Assembly (NCBI GenBank): GCA_963837165.1
Contig: CAWIMD010000004.1
Span: forward strand, 186,001-250,000
DNA length: 64,000 nt
Direction of reading: 5' to 3'
Source of the DNA: JAENWD01 sp963837165
GTDB lineage: Bacteria; Acidobacteriota; Vicinamibacteria; Vicinamibacterales; JAENWD01
The position numbers and the translations under genes are program-made. Shown here in pieces: positions 17,888 to 26,362 of the stretch. The first letter of the stretch is position 1; each line of letters opens with the position of its first letter. The notes below the pieces were generated by a model. It made no database searches and was not told the DNA's origin. It saw nothing but the letters and a program-made list of their open reading frames with translations.

Positions 17888-18687
17888 CATTGAAGACCTT
17901 GACGGCCTCCGGGCGAATCAACGGGGAGCGGCTGGTGGTGCTGGGATGGGGGCGCGCCATCCTCATGCAGCTGGCCCACCCGCTCGTCGCGCAGGGCGTG
18001 GCCGACCACAGCACGTTTCGCGAGGGCCGGTTGACGCGGTTCCGGCGGCTGCACGGCACGATCCAGGCCATGCTGGCGCTGACCTTCGGGTCCGGGGAAG
18101 AGACGGCCGCCGCCGCCACCGGCATCAACGCCATTCACGATCGCGTGCACGGCGTGCTGGTCGAGGGCGCCGGGCGATTCAGCGCGGGCACTCCGTACAC
18201 CGCCACCGATCCGGCGCTCCTGACGTGGGTGCAGGCGACGCTGCTCGACTCGCTGCCGCTCGCCTACGAGGCGCTCGTCGGCCCCCTTCCGCCGGGCGAG
18301 CGCGACCGTTTCTGCGCCGAGGCGAGCGAGGCGGGCTGGCGGCTCCGGATTCCCGCAGGGATGGTCCCGGCCTCGAACGCGACGCTCGAGGACTACCTGG
18401 GAAGGATGCTCGGCAGCGGCGCGATTGCCGTCACGGGTGCCGCCAGGGAGCTCGCGCGGGCAGTGGTCGAGCCGCCGGGCGGGGCGCTGCTGTGGCCCTG
18501 GTCCTCGATCGTGCCGCTCGCCGCGATCGGCTGGCTGCCGCCGCCGATCCGCGAGGCGTACGGATTCGCGTGGGATGCCCGGCAGGCGCGGCGGCTGGAC
18601 CGGTGGTGCCGCCGAACCCGCGCACTCCGCCGCCTGATGCCCGACCGCCTCGCCCGGTGGTCCGCGGCTCGAACCCGTGAGCCGTGA
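17875..18687 (+). CDS. MpaB-family oxygenase (DUF2236)
   Basis: A 270-residue protein of the oxygenase MpaB/rubber-clearing-like family. The hallmark N-terminal block VLGWGRAILMQLAHPLVAQG is followed by VADHSTFREGRLTRFRRLHG, then INAIHDRVHG, FSAGTPYTATDPALLTWVQA and the C-terminal PPIREAYGFAW. Conserved His and Arg residues in these blocks bind haem b in studied relatives. No ATG precedes the conserved region; TTG 17875, inside a heptamer repeat, is the best available start, and a later TTG or GTG (17936) is possible. The reaction is unknown; relatives are haem oxygenases or hydroperoxidases. Confidence 0.82.
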   Translation: MTIEPLKTLTASGRINGERLVVLGWGRAILMQLAHPLVAQGVADHSTFREGRLTRFRRLHGTIQAMLALTFGSGEETAAAATGINAIHDRVHGVLVEGAGRFSAGTPYTATDPALLTWVQATLLDSLPLAYEALVGPLPPGERDRFCAEASEAGWRLRIPAGMVPASNATLEDYLGRMLGSGAIAVTGAARELARAVVEPPGGALLWPWSSIVPLAAIGWLPPPIREAYGFAWDARQARRLDRWCRRTRALRRLMPDRLARWSAARTREP

Positions 18688-18704
18688 ACCGTGAACCGTG
18701 AACC
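18677..18704 (+). repeat. Four-unit heptamer array (GTGAACC)
   Basis: GTGAGCC followed by three GTGAACC units spans the stop codon of the MpaB-like gene and ends just before the convergent amidohydrolase. Its sequence differs from the other heptamer arrays in the window. Confidence 0.7.
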
Positions 18705-18721
18705 TGAGACCCCGCGAACCG

Positions 18722-20068
18722 CTATTGCTTCCCGAGAACCACCTTCCCGGCCCTCATCACGAACACCGGATGTTCGGTGGCCTTGATGTTGGCGAGCACG
18801 TCGCCGGGCACGGCCACGAGATCCGCCTGTTTGCCCACCTCGATCGTGCCGATGTCCTTGTCGAGGCCGAGGAGCGTGGCCGCGCTGATGGTCCCGGCCT
18901 GCAGTGCGGCCGCCGGGGTCATGCCGCGATCCACCATCAGGCCGAATTCCTGGGCGTTCAGGCCGTGCGGCGTCACGGCGGAGTCGGTCCCGAGCGCGAT
19001 CTTCACGCCAAGCGCGATGGCGCGCGTCATCATCGCGGTGTGAGCGGCCGCTGCCGCCTTGCCCTTGGCGGCAATCGCGGGCGGGAACACGCGGTCCCCC
19101 ATCCGGCCGGAGACCGATTCTTCCGCCATGATCGTGGGGACGAGATAGACGCCACGCTCCTTCATCATCTGGAGCGCCTCCTGGTCCAGGAACGAGCCGT
19201 GCTCGATTGAATCGATGCCGGCACGGATGGCGACCTTGGCGCCGGTGGCGCCGTGCGCGTGCGCCGCGGTCTTCTTGCGGAGCCGGTGGGCCTCGTCCAC
19301 GAGCGCGTCCATCTCCGCCTGCGTCAGCTGCGGCGTGTCCACCTCGTCGGCCAGCGAGAGCACGCCGCCCGTCGCGCACACCTTGATCACGTCGGCCCCG
19401 TACTTGATCTGGTAGCGGACCGCGTCACGGAACCCATCCGGCCCGCTCGCGATGCCCTGCGCCGGCCCGGTCTCCTTCCCGAACAGCTGGTAGGGAAACC
19501 CGGTCACGTCGCAGTGGCCCCCGCGCGCGCCGAGCGCGTACACAGCGACGAGCATGCGCGGGCCCGGCGTCACGCCCGCGTTGATGCTGTCGCGCAGCCC
19601 GACGTCGAGGTAGTCGCTGGATCCCACGTCCCTGACGGTGGTGAAGCCGGCCATCAGCGTCCTGCGCGCGTTCTCGGCCGCGCGAATCGCCTTCTCGGGA
19701 ATCGTGCGCCGCAGGTCGTCGACGGTGTCCTCGTACCAGTTCGGACCCGACTCCATCGTGAGATGGGTGTGGGCGTCGATGAAGCCCGGCAGCAGCGTGG
19801 CGTCGCCCAGATCGATCACGCGTGCGCCCGACGGGATGGGGGCCTGCGCGCCGACGCCGGCAATGCGGCCGTCCCGGACGACGATCACGGCGTTCGGGGA
19901 CGTGGACGAGCCCTGGCCGTCGAACAATCGCGCCGCGCGGATCACGAGCACATTGCCCGACGGCGCCGTCTGCGGCGCGGCCGGGGTCGCCAGGCCGACG
20001 GCGACGACCGTCGTCAGGACACTCCGCACGAGAGCTTGCACCACGCGCTCAGCCATCGCCGCCTCCAC
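18722..20068 (-). CDS. Exported metal-dependent amidohydrolase (imidazolonepropionase/prolidase-like)
   Basis: A 448-residue amidohydrolase-superfamily enzyme with a signal peptide (TTVVAVGLATPAAPQTAPSG region). Metal ligands are visible: His100 and His102 in FIDAHTHL, a bridging Lys in GADVIKVCATGG, His in KTAAHAHG and in SIEHGS, and the catalytic Asp in ALGTDSAV. The order matches the Xaa-Pro dipeptidase/imidazolonepropionase-like branch common in soil bacteria, which hydrolyse peptide or cyclic amide bonds. ATG 20068 or 20056 are both plausible starts. It is convergent with the MpaB-like gene and divergent from the DUF2585 gene with about 70 bases between. Confidence 0.9.
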   Translation of the reverse strand: MEAAMAERVVQALVRSVLTTVVAVGLATPAAPQTAPSGNVLVIRAARLFDGQGSSTSPNAVIVVRDGRIAGVGAQAPIPSGARVIDLGDATLLPGFIDAHTHLTMESGPNWYEDTVDDLRRTIPEKAIRAAENARRTLMAGFTTVRDVGSSDYLDVGLRDSINAGVTPGPRMLVAVYALGARGGHCDVTGFPYQLFGKETGPAQGIASGPDGFRDAVRYQIKYGADVIKVCATGGVLSLADEVDTPQLTQAEMDALVDEAHRLRKKTAAHAHGATGAKVAIRAGIDSIEHGSFLDQEALQMMKERGVYLVPTIMAEESVSGRMGDRVFPPAIAAKGKAAAAAHTAMMTRAIALGVKIALGTDSAVTPHGLNAQEFGLMVDRGMTPAAALQAGTISAATLLGLDKDIGTIEVGKQADLVAVPGDVLANIKATEHPVFVMRAGKVVLGKQ

Positions 20069-20137
20069 CGTGCCACGACGGGCACCGAGGTCGGCAGATT
20101 ACACGGTTTTCGCGGGAACCTGCTATCGTGGCCGCGC

Positions 20138-20710
20138 GTGCGCGCCGCGACGGTCCGTCCTCGCGTCTGGTACCTCGCCACGGCCGCCGTCATCGCGGCG
20201 GCGGCCACGACGCTGCTCCTGATGGGCCGGGTGGCGATCTGCAAGTGCGGCTACGTCAAGCTCTGGCACGGCGTGGTGCAGAGCGCCGAGAACTCCCAGC
20301 ACCTCACCGACTGGTACACCTTCTCGCACGTCATCCACGGGTTCGGGTTCTTCCTGCTGTGGTGGCTGCTGGCGCGGCGGCTGCCTTTCGGCGCACGGCT
20401 GCTGGCGGCGACGCTGCTCGAGGCGACCTGGGAAATCGTCGAGAACACGCCGCTCGTCATCGATCGCTATCGCGCGGCGACGATCTCCCTGGACTACTAC
20501 GGCGACAGCGTCATCAACTCGGTCTCCGACATCCTGGCGATGGTGGTGGGCTTCCACCTGGCCGCCCGGCTGCCCGTGTGGGTCACCGTGCTGCTGACGA
20601 TCGGCATGGAGTTGTTCGTGGGCTACATGATTCGCGACAACCTGGCCCTGAACATCCTGATGCTCCTCTACCCGCTCGATGCCGTGCGACGGTGGCAGGC
20701 CGGCGGATAG
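20138..20710 (+). CDS. DUF2585 (UPF0314) family membrane protein
   Basis: A 190-residue protein from GTG 20138, the length typical of the DUF2585 family. Characteristic blocks are CGYVKLWHGVVQSAENSQHL followed by TDWYTFSHVIHGFGFF, then EATWEIVENTPLVIDRYRA, ISLDYYGDSVINSVSDILA and MIRDNLALNILMLLYPLDAV. About five membrane segments alternate with short polar loops carrying the conserved His, Glu and Asp residues. The function is unknown; the conserved polar residues inside the membrane suggest enzymatic or ion-handling activity. The start is chosen because it is the first in-frame start before the first membrane helix. It converges with the outer-membrane barrel gene, three bases apart. Confidence 0.88.
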   Translation: MRAATVRPRVWYLATAAVIAAAATTLLLMGRVAICKCGYVKLWHGVVQSAENSQHLTDWYTFSHVIHGFGFFLLWWLLARRLPFGARLLAATLLEATWEIVENTPLVIDRYRAATISLDYYGDSVINSVSDILAMVVGFHLAARLPVWVTVLLTIGMELFVGYMIRDNLALNILMLLYPLDAVRRWQAGG

Positions 20711-20713
20711 CGC

Positions 20714-21898
20714 TCAGCGCCAGCGACGCGACCACACGATCGACGCGGCGGCGTGGTGCGAGAGCCCCTCGGCAGCCTGGCCTGAGCCTGTCGAAGGGGC
20801 CCAGGCGCGGTAGCCGACGTAGCCGATGCGGAAGGTGACCCCGGGCGTCAGCCGGTAGCCCGCGGACGACTCGACGCTGAAGGCGCTGGCCGGTCCCGCG
20901 TCCACCCACGCCGCCTCGTGCCGCGGAGCGGAGAGGTAATACGTGTGACCGTCGCCGCCGTACGGGCCGTCCTGGTAGGCCGGCGCCTCGAGGCGGTTCG
21001 ACGTGGCTTCGCGCTGCGCGCGCACGGCCACGAACCATCGAGGGCTCAGCGTGCGGACTGCGCTCAGCGTCAGGACGGACGCCCGTGCCGTGTCGGTGGC
21101 GCGTTCGTAGGCCGTGTGCACCCAGTCGGCGTAGACGCGGGTGTACCCGAACGAGTAGTCGGCGTCGAGTCCGACCGTGGTCGCCGTGCGATCGCCGCGC
21201 GAGGGATCGGCGACCTCCGCGGCGCTGGCGTAGCGGCCGTACACGAACGAGCCGCCGAGCCGCAGCCCGATGCAGGGCAGGACGCCCCCGCCGACGGCCA
21301 GCTGCGGGGCGGCCGGCGGCTTGTCGGCGCCCGTGAGCGGCCGGACGCGCACGGGCGAGCTGCCGAGCACGGCGGCGCGCGCATCCCAGTGCGCGGCGAA
21401 CGCCGTCGCCTGAACGGCCAGCGGGTACAGGGGCGAGGCGAGCTGTACCGTGGGAGTGCCCTCCTCGAACGAAGGCAGCGCCGCCGTGTAGCTCGTCGCA
21501 GGAAGGATGAGCGGGTTCTGATCGGCGCGCGTCTCGAGCGACAGGATGCCGACGGGCGAAGGCAGATAGCCGGCTTCCCAGCGCCACCGGATCGCCCCGG
21601 GACGATCGAACCGCACGGCAAGCTGGTACACGTCGGCGCGCCACTCCCCGGCGCGGTTGCGGTAGAGCACCGGCCGGGCCGCCAGTTCCATGCCGGGCCT
21701 GAGCCGCCAGACACCCGCCAGATCGAGCGTCGCCGTCTCCCGCTGCCCGTTCGACGTCGACAGCGAATCGGCCGACATCACGCTGTCTGCGCCCACGCGC
21801 GCACCTGGCGCCGGCGCCGGCTGGTACTCCTGGGCGGCGGCCGGCGCGGCGGCAGCACAGAGCAACGACAGAACGACCGTCCGGCGCCACCCGCTCAC
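20714..21898 (-). CDS. Outer-membrane beta-barrel (porin-like) protein
   Basis: A 394-residue exported protein: signal peptide RRTVVLSLLCAAAAPAAAQ, then alternating amphipathic strands (for example WRADVYQLAVRFDRPGAIRW, ITPGV-type turns, SSAGYRLTPGVTFRIGYVGY), ending in an aromatic-rich strand (SIVWSRRWR). The ATG overlaps the stop of the HD-GYP gene (ATGA), making it the third gene of a coupled operon. An insert reading PSTGSGQAAEG is encoded by a dispersed DNA repeat (20779-20801). It probably forms a channel or carbohydrate-selective pore; the substrate is not evident. Confidence 0.75.
   Translation of the reverse strand: MSGWRRTVVLSLLCAAAAPAAAQEYQPAPAPGARVGADSVMSADSLSTSNGQRETATLDLAGVWRLRPGMELAARPVLYRNRAGEWRADVYQLAVRFDRPGAIRWRWEAGYLPSPVGILSLETRADQNPLILPATSYTAALPSFEEGTPTVQLASPLYPLAVQATAFAAHWDARAAVLGSSPVRVRPLTGADKPPAAPQLAVGGGVLPCIGLRLGGSFVYGRYASAAEVADPSRGDRTATTVGLDADYSFGYTRVYADWVHTAYERATDTARASVLTLSAVRTLSPRWFVAVRAQREATSNRLEAPAYQDGPYGGDGHTYYLSAPRHEAAWVDAGPASAFSVESSAGYRLTPGVTFRIGYVGYRAWAPSTGSGQAAEGLSHHAAASIVWSRRWR
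20779..20801. repeat. Dispersed repeat (GGCCTGAGCCTGTCGAAGGG type) inside the barrel gene
   Basis: The core CCTGAGCCTGTCGAAGG is a short sequence I know as recurring in many high-G+C genomes. Here it lies in frame inside the porin-like gene and codes for part of an STGSGQ loop between two C-terminal strands. Only one copy is in this window. Confidence 0.55.
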
Positions 21899-23634
21899 CG
21901 CCGGCCTCCGGCGGCCCGGAGCCCGGGCTCGGTCTCGGTCTCGTCGACGACCAGGTCGATCGGTCCGGGCATGCCGGGATCCTCGTCCCCGGCGGACTGG
22001 CGATCCCAGGCCCGGATGAAGGCGTCCACGACGTCCTCGTCGAACTGGGTGCCGCTCCAGCGGCGAAGCTCCGCGATCGCGTGCGCGCTCCGCTGGGCGG
22101 GACGGTAGGCACGCGCCGAGGTCATCGCGTCGAACGCGTCGGCCACGTGGACGATGCGCGCCACCAGCGGCGTCGCGGCGCCGAACAGGCCGTGCGGGTA
22201 CCCCCGCCCGTCCGGCCGCTCGTGATGGAGCTCCACGATGGGCATGTGCGCGGCGAGGAAGGGCACCTGCCGCAGGATGTGCGCACCCACGGTGGGGTGC
22301 GTCTTGATCGTCTCGAACTCCTCGTCGGTGAGCGGACCGGTCTTCGTGAGGACCTTGTCGCGGATCCCGATCTTGCCGATGTCGTGCAGCAGGGCGCCGA
22401 GGCGCAGCACCTCGATTTCCTCGTCCGGCAGCGCGAGCTCGCGGCCGACCATCGCCGCGAGCGTGCTCACGCGCTCGGAGTGGCCCGCGGTGTACGGATC
22501 GCGCGCGTCGAGCGCCGCGGCCAGCGCCTTGATGGCGGCCAGGTACGCCTCCTCGGTCGCCGCTTCCGCCGCCACCAGCGACGCCATCAGCTCGTTGAAC
22601 GTGTCGGTGAGGGCGTCCAGCTCACGGCTCGAGCCGAGCCGGGGGAGCTGCCGCGAGAACTCGTGCAGTCTGGCCATGCGGTGCAGCTGCTGCGACAGCT
22701 GGTCGATGGGGTGCGCCAGCGTCCTCGCCAGCCAGAAGCTGACGACGGCGCCGAGCGCCAGCGCGCCGCACGCGATGATGCTGATGGCCTCGAGCGCGGC
22801 CCTGGTGGCGCCGGCGGCCGCGGCGTCCACCGAGTCCACCGCGTAGAACCCCGCGTCGCCGGCCTGGAACAGCCGGCGGATGGCATGGGGCTCTCCGCCC
22901 AGGTCCACGATGCCCTGCTCGGGCAGCGCGGCGATGGTCTCGAGCTGTGCCTTGCGGCTCGCCGACAGCGTGGAGGCAATCACCCGGCCGCCGACGAGCA
23001 CGGCCGTCTGTGCCCGCGAGAGGGCCGACAGCTCGTGCACGTACTCCGCATCGATCGCGGTTGCCAGCAGCAGGTGGCCGATGACGGCGCCCCCGACGTG
23101 CAGCGGCACCGCCACAACCCGGAATGTCGCCGCGGGCCGCGAGATGACGACGTCGGCATCGGCCGAGCCGGCCACTTCCCCGACCAGCGCGGCGCGCGGC
23201 CACGCCGCCGCCCCGGGCCCGGCGCTGGCGAGCACGTGATGGCTGTCGTCTGTGACGACCACCGCGTCGGCCGCGACGTGGACGGCCAGGCGCTGGACCT
23301 CACGCTCCACGGTGGTGACGAGATCGAGCGAGGGGCGGTCGCTCCGGTGCGACTCGGTCTGGTACGTGTCGAGCGCCGCCTTGAGCGTCGGGTTCTCGGC
23401 CAGCGCGCTCATCTGCAGCCGGACCTCTTCCTGGCGCCGGCGCTCGAGCGCCGCAAACACCCGCTGCGACGCGTCGAGGTTGGTGGCGACGTCGCGCGTG
23501 ACGCGCGCGCGCGTGTCGATCGTGAGCGTCAGGAAGACCGCCGCCAGCAGCAGGACCATCGCCCCGAAGGTTGCGAACAGGGTCCGGACGAGCAGGCGGG
23601 GCGGCTCACGCAGCGCGGCCGGTGGCAGGGTCAC
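21895..23634 (-). CDS. Membrane HD-GYP c-di-GMP phosphodiesterase with extracytoplasmic sensor
   Basis: A 579-residue protein from GTG 23634, whose GTG overlaps the stop of the upstream cupredoxin-like gene. Order of parts: membrane helix at about 16-38 (LLVRTLFATFGAMVLLLAAV), a Cache-like extracytoplasmic domain (to about 275), a second helix (AISIIACGALALGAVVSFWL), a HAMP-like linker (ARTLAHPIDQLSQQLHRMAR), then an HD-GYP domain with His417-Asp418 in LLHDIGKIGI, K in DKVLTKTGPLT, and the GYP motif at 478-480 (RPDGRGYPHG). All metal and GYP residues are present, so c-di-GMP hydrolysis is likely. The outer sensor probably responds to a periplasmic signal, perhaps involving the cupredoxin partner. 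Confidence 0.88.
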   Translation of the reverse strand: MTLPPAALREPPRLLVRTLFATFGAMVLLLAAVFLTLTIDTRARVTRDVATNLDASQRVFAALERRRQEEVRLQMSALAENPTLKAALDTYQTESHRSDRPSLDLVTTVEREVQRLAVHVAADAVVVTDDSHHVLASAGPGAAAWPRAALVGEVAGSADADVVISRPAATFRVVAVPLHVGGAVIGHLLLATAIDAEYVHELSALSRAQTAVLVGGRVIASTLSASRKAQLETIAALPEQGIVDLGGEPHAIRRLFQAGDAGFYAVDSVDAAAAGATRAALEAISIIACGALALGAVVSFWLARTLAHPIDQLSQQLHRMARLHEFSRQLPRLGSSRELDALTDTFNELMASLVAAEAATEEAYLAAIKALAAALDARDPYTAGHSERVSTLAAMVGRELALPDEEIEVLRLGALLHDIGKIGIRDKVLTKTGPLTDEEFETIKTHPTVGAHILRQVPFLAAHMPIVELHHERPDGRGYPHGLFGAATPLVARIVHVADAFDAMTSARAYRPAQRSAHAIAELRRWSGTQFDEDVVDAFIRAWDRQSAGDEDPGMPGPIDLVVDETETEPGLRAAGGRR

Positions 23635-24338
23635 GGCTCGATGACGGGCAGCACGAACTCGACCTTCGCGGTGCCGCCGGCCGGCACGTCCACTGCCGTC
23701 CTGGCTTCCCCGATGCGTTCGTGCCACGCGGCGATGGTGTGGCGGCCTGCGGGCACGTTCGCGAGCACGAACCCGCCGTCGGACCCGGGGGTCGCGAACC
23801 AGGGATGATTGAGCACCATGATCACGGCGCTCATCTCCGAGTGGAGGTGGCAGAACACCTTCACGAGCCCGGGCTCCAGGAACTGCCGGTCGCGCGACTG
23901 TCCCCGGGGGAAGCGGCCGAGGTCGAAGGTGCCCACGCGCGAGAGCGAGAACACGTTGTGGTAATAGGGGTCCGCGTTCACGAAGCTGACGCGTGCCCCG
24001 CGGCCGATTGGCAGCACGTGCGGCAGGAACAGCTCCCCTTCCTGGCGGAGCTCGTACTGGCGCTGGGGCACCGGGGTCGTCGGCATGCCCTGCAGGTAGA
24101 CCACCACGTTGCTGATCTCGCTGGGCGGATGCCCCTGCGCCGGCTGCCAGCGCGACGAGTAGGCAATGGCCAGCGGCCTGGAGCTGGCAACCGCCACCAG
24201 CCGCACGCGGCCGACGATGCGCCCGGTGGGTCCGGCATGCGGGGACGCGACCGAAAGGGCCGCGAGGGCCACGCAGACTGCCGCCGTCGCCCCGGACCTG
24301 CCGGTCAGGGCGCAGCGTGTCACGCGAGTGCGCGGCAT
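23631..24338 (-). CDS. Exported cupredoxin-like protein with carboxypeptidase-regulatory tail
   Basis: A 235-residue protein with a signal sequence (GATAAVCVALAALSVASPHA). The middle is a plastocyanin-like fold with apparent copper ligands: His127 in DPYYHNVF, Cys163, His166 and Met169 in VFCHLHSEM. A short beta-sandwich follows (GGFVLANVPAGRHTIAAWHE), as in proteins annotated methylamine-utilisation-like. ATG 24338 gives the cleanest signal peptide; ATG 24347 or 24368 are possible. It leads an operon whose next genes overlap by four bases: an HD-GYP sensor, then an outer-membrane barrel. It could carry electrons or bind copper in the periplasm and inform the sensor. Confidence 0.78.
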   Translation of the reverse strand: MPRTRVTRCALTGRSGATAAVCVALAALSVASPHAGPTGRIVGRVRLVAVASSRPLAIAYSSRWQPAQGHPPSEISNVVVYLQGMPTTPVPQRQYELRQEGELFLPHVLPIGRGARVSFVNADPYYHNVFSLSRVGTFDLGRFPRGQSRDRQFLEPGLVKVFCHLHSEMSAVIMVLNHPWFATPGSDGGFVLANVPAGRHTIAAWHERIGEARTAVDVPAGGTAKVEFVLPVIEP

Positions 24339-24553
24339 TTCAAGCATCGGGCACGGTTTCCCTTCCATACATCGGCAGAAACACGGCCGGGCTTGAACGG
24401 AAACCGTCCCACGGCCGCGCGAACGGTGTCCGGGAGCGGACACCCGGAGACCAATGCGCTTGACGGAAGGCTCGAGATCGGCGACCTTCTCGGCCATCAC
24501 GCGGCGGCACGCTTTTGGAAGAGCCGGAGGGTGGACGTGGGCCCTCGTGTGCA

Positions 24554-24576
24554 GCGCAGACCTTCAGGTCTGCCCC
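24554..24576. repeat. Single-arm copy of the GCAGACCTTCAGGTCTGC palindrome
   Basis: The same palindromic core as at 8964-9027, here as one arm only, ending next to the AGGAGG ribosome site of the following gene. Transcribed, it would form a short hairpin just upstream of that site. Confidence 0.75.
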
Positions 24577-24587
24577 CAGGAGGCGGC

Positions 24588-24953
24588 ATGCACAGCCACA
24601 AGGAAGATCAGGCGGAGCTGGCCGAGGCGATTCTGACTGGCGCGCGCCGCCGGCCGGTGCAGTCGTTCGGCAGCTATTTCGGGCCCGAAGGCGGGTCCTG
24701 CGCGCTGGGCGCGGCCTACGAGGGCGTGTACCTGTTGCCGGCGGACGCCCACGACGCGATGCCGCGGCGCCTCGACCGGTTCTTCGACTGCCTGGAGAAC
24801 ACCTCCCGCCGGTGCCCGGCCGGCTGCAGGAAGCAGGTGCCCATCGGGGCGCTCATCGTTCACCTCAACGACGACCACCACTGGACGCGGGAACAGGTGG
24901 CCGCGTGGCTCAGGGGGGATCCGGTGGATGCGGCGGTGGCCGCCGAGAAGTAA
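24588..24953 (+). CDS. Small conserved-looking protein of unknown function
   Basis: A 121-residue soluble protein preceded by a strong AGGAGG ribosome site. Visible features are the block GSCALGAAYEGVYLLP, a cysteine cluster CLENTSRRCPAGCRK, and the C-terminal helix HLNDDHHWTREQVAAWL. The last resembles a short motif (HLNDxHxWTRExIAxWL) that I have seen in uncharacterised small proteins, some in phage contexts. The three Cys of the cluster plus the two His could bind a metal. It stands alone between the cupredoxin operon and the IS element. I do not recognise a function. Confidence 0.65.
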   Translation: MHSHKEDQAELAEAILTGARRRPVQSFGSYFGPEGGSCALGAAYEGVYLLPADAHDAMPRRLDRFFDCLENTSRRCPAGCRKQVPIGALIVHLNDDHHWTREQVAAWLRGDPVDAAVAAEK

Positions 24954-24958
24954 TCGTC

Positions 24959-24993
24959 AACTCCCAACTCCCAACTCCCAACTCCCAACTCGG
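24959..24993 (+). repeat. AACTCCC heptamer array, left of the IS element
   Basis: Four AACTCCC units and a fifth altered one (AACTCGG) follow the stop of the small protein gene. Three more units resume at 26363 beyond the IS element, showing the element landed in this array. Confidence 0.8.
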
Positions 24994-24996
24994 TTC

Positions 24997-26352
24997 AGTC
25001 CGGAGACATAGGTAACATAACAGTCCGGAGACATGGGTAACACTTTTCGCCACTGTTTCGCTGGAGGATGCGATGCCGTGGCAGGAGCTGTCGCCCATGA
25101 ATCTTCGAATGCAGTTCGTGACCGAATGGCAATCCGGGTGTTGGACGATGAGTGAGCTCTGCGCGGACTACCGCATCAGTCGAAAAACGGGCTACAAATG
25201 GGTGGGGCGCTTCGAGATCGCCGGCCCGCGTGGTCTGCACGATCAGTCGCGGCGCCCCCACGAGAGTCCACGGGCGACGGCCCCGGAGCTGATCGACACC
25301 TTGTGGCTCTGCGGACGCGTCATCCGCGCTGGGGCGCGCGAAAACTCCTCGCCGTGGCGGCCCGCCGCGAGCCGGCTGTTGCCTGGCCGAGCCGATCGAC
25401 CGTGTGTGACCTGCTGAACGCGCGTGGCTTGGTCCGGCCCCGCCGGCGCCGCGTCGCACCGACCGCCACCCCGTCGCCGCTGGCGCCGATCACCAGACCG
25501 AACGCCACGTGGACGACCGATTTCAAAGGCGAATTCCGCACCGGCGACCGCCGCTACTGCTATCCGCTGACGCTGCGGGATGGCTTCAGCCGCTTCGTGC
25601 TTCGCTGCGACGCCTTGCTCGGCCGGACGACCGCTGCGACGCGTCGGCGCTTCGCACGGGCCTTTGGCGACTATGGATTGCCCGACCGTATCCGCAGCGA
25701 CAACGGAGGCCCGTTCGCCGGTACGGGCCTCGCCGGCCTGTCGACGCTGTCGGTCTGGTGGATCCGACTCGGCATCGTGCCCGAGCGCATCGCGCCCGGG
25801 CATCCCGAGCAAAACGGGTCGCATGAACAATTCCATTCCGTCTTGAAAGCCGAAACCGCGCGACCGCCCGCGGCGACCGCATCGGCTCAGCAACGTCGGT
25901 TCGTCCGCTTCTGCGCGGAATACAATCACGACCGACCCCACGAGGCGTTGCGCGATCAGTCGCCGGCGAGCTACTACGAGCCCTCGCGCCGATCGTTGCC
26001 GTCGCGCCTGCCGGCACTCGAGTATCCCGGCCACATGGAGGTCCGACTTGTCAGCAGCAACGGCTGCGTGTCGTGGGCCGGCGCGCCGCTGTTTGTGGCC
26101 ACGCCGCTGGCGGGCGAGTCCGTCGCCTTTGAAGAGGTCGACGACGGCATCTGGACGCTCCGGTTTGCCTCCCTCGCGCTGGCTCGGTACGACGAACGGC
26201 ATCGCTCTCTTCACCCAATTGCTTCGCAGATTACTGCGGGGCGCTCCGCCAGCTTCGCTGGCTCCGCGCCTGACGACAAGAACAAATGCTGACGAATAGC
26301 GGCCAACTGTTACCCATGTCTCCGGACTAACCTGTAACCTATGTCTCCGGTC
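24997..26352 (+). mobile_element. IS481-like insertion sequence
   Basis: A 1.36-kb element with one transposase gene and terminal inverted repeats. Each end carries two copies of TCCGGAGACATRGGTAAC: at the left around 24999 and 25023, and at the right, inverted, ending near 26327 and 26350. A possible 4-bp target duplication GTTC flanks it (24993-24996 and 26353-26356). It splits an AACTCCC minisatellite. The transposase is frameshifted, so the element may be immobile. Confidence 0.85.
25073..26292 (+). pseudogene. IS481-family DDE transposase, frameshifted
   Basis: The N-terminal helix-turn-helix (MNLRMQFVTEWQSGCWTMSE, then LCADYRISRKTGYKWVGRF) is in one frame. After about 25300-25304 the rest continues one frame back: LVALRTRHPRWGARKLL, then the integrase core with catalytic Asp in TWTTDFKGEF, Asp in IRSDNGGPFAG and Glu in QNGSHEQFHSVLK, and the tail FCAEYNHDRPHEALRDQSPA. 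All three catalytic acids survive. The break has no A-run slippery site, and IS481 transposases are normally a single frame, so it is more likely a one-base deletion than programmed frameshifting. Confidence 0.85.
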
Positions 26353-26362
26353 GTTCCCTCCC

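Noticed and set aside
25290..25310. Programmed -1 frameshift in the transposase
   Set aside because: No A/T-run slippery heptamer or downstream stimulatory structure is seen, and IS481 transposases are usually one frame.
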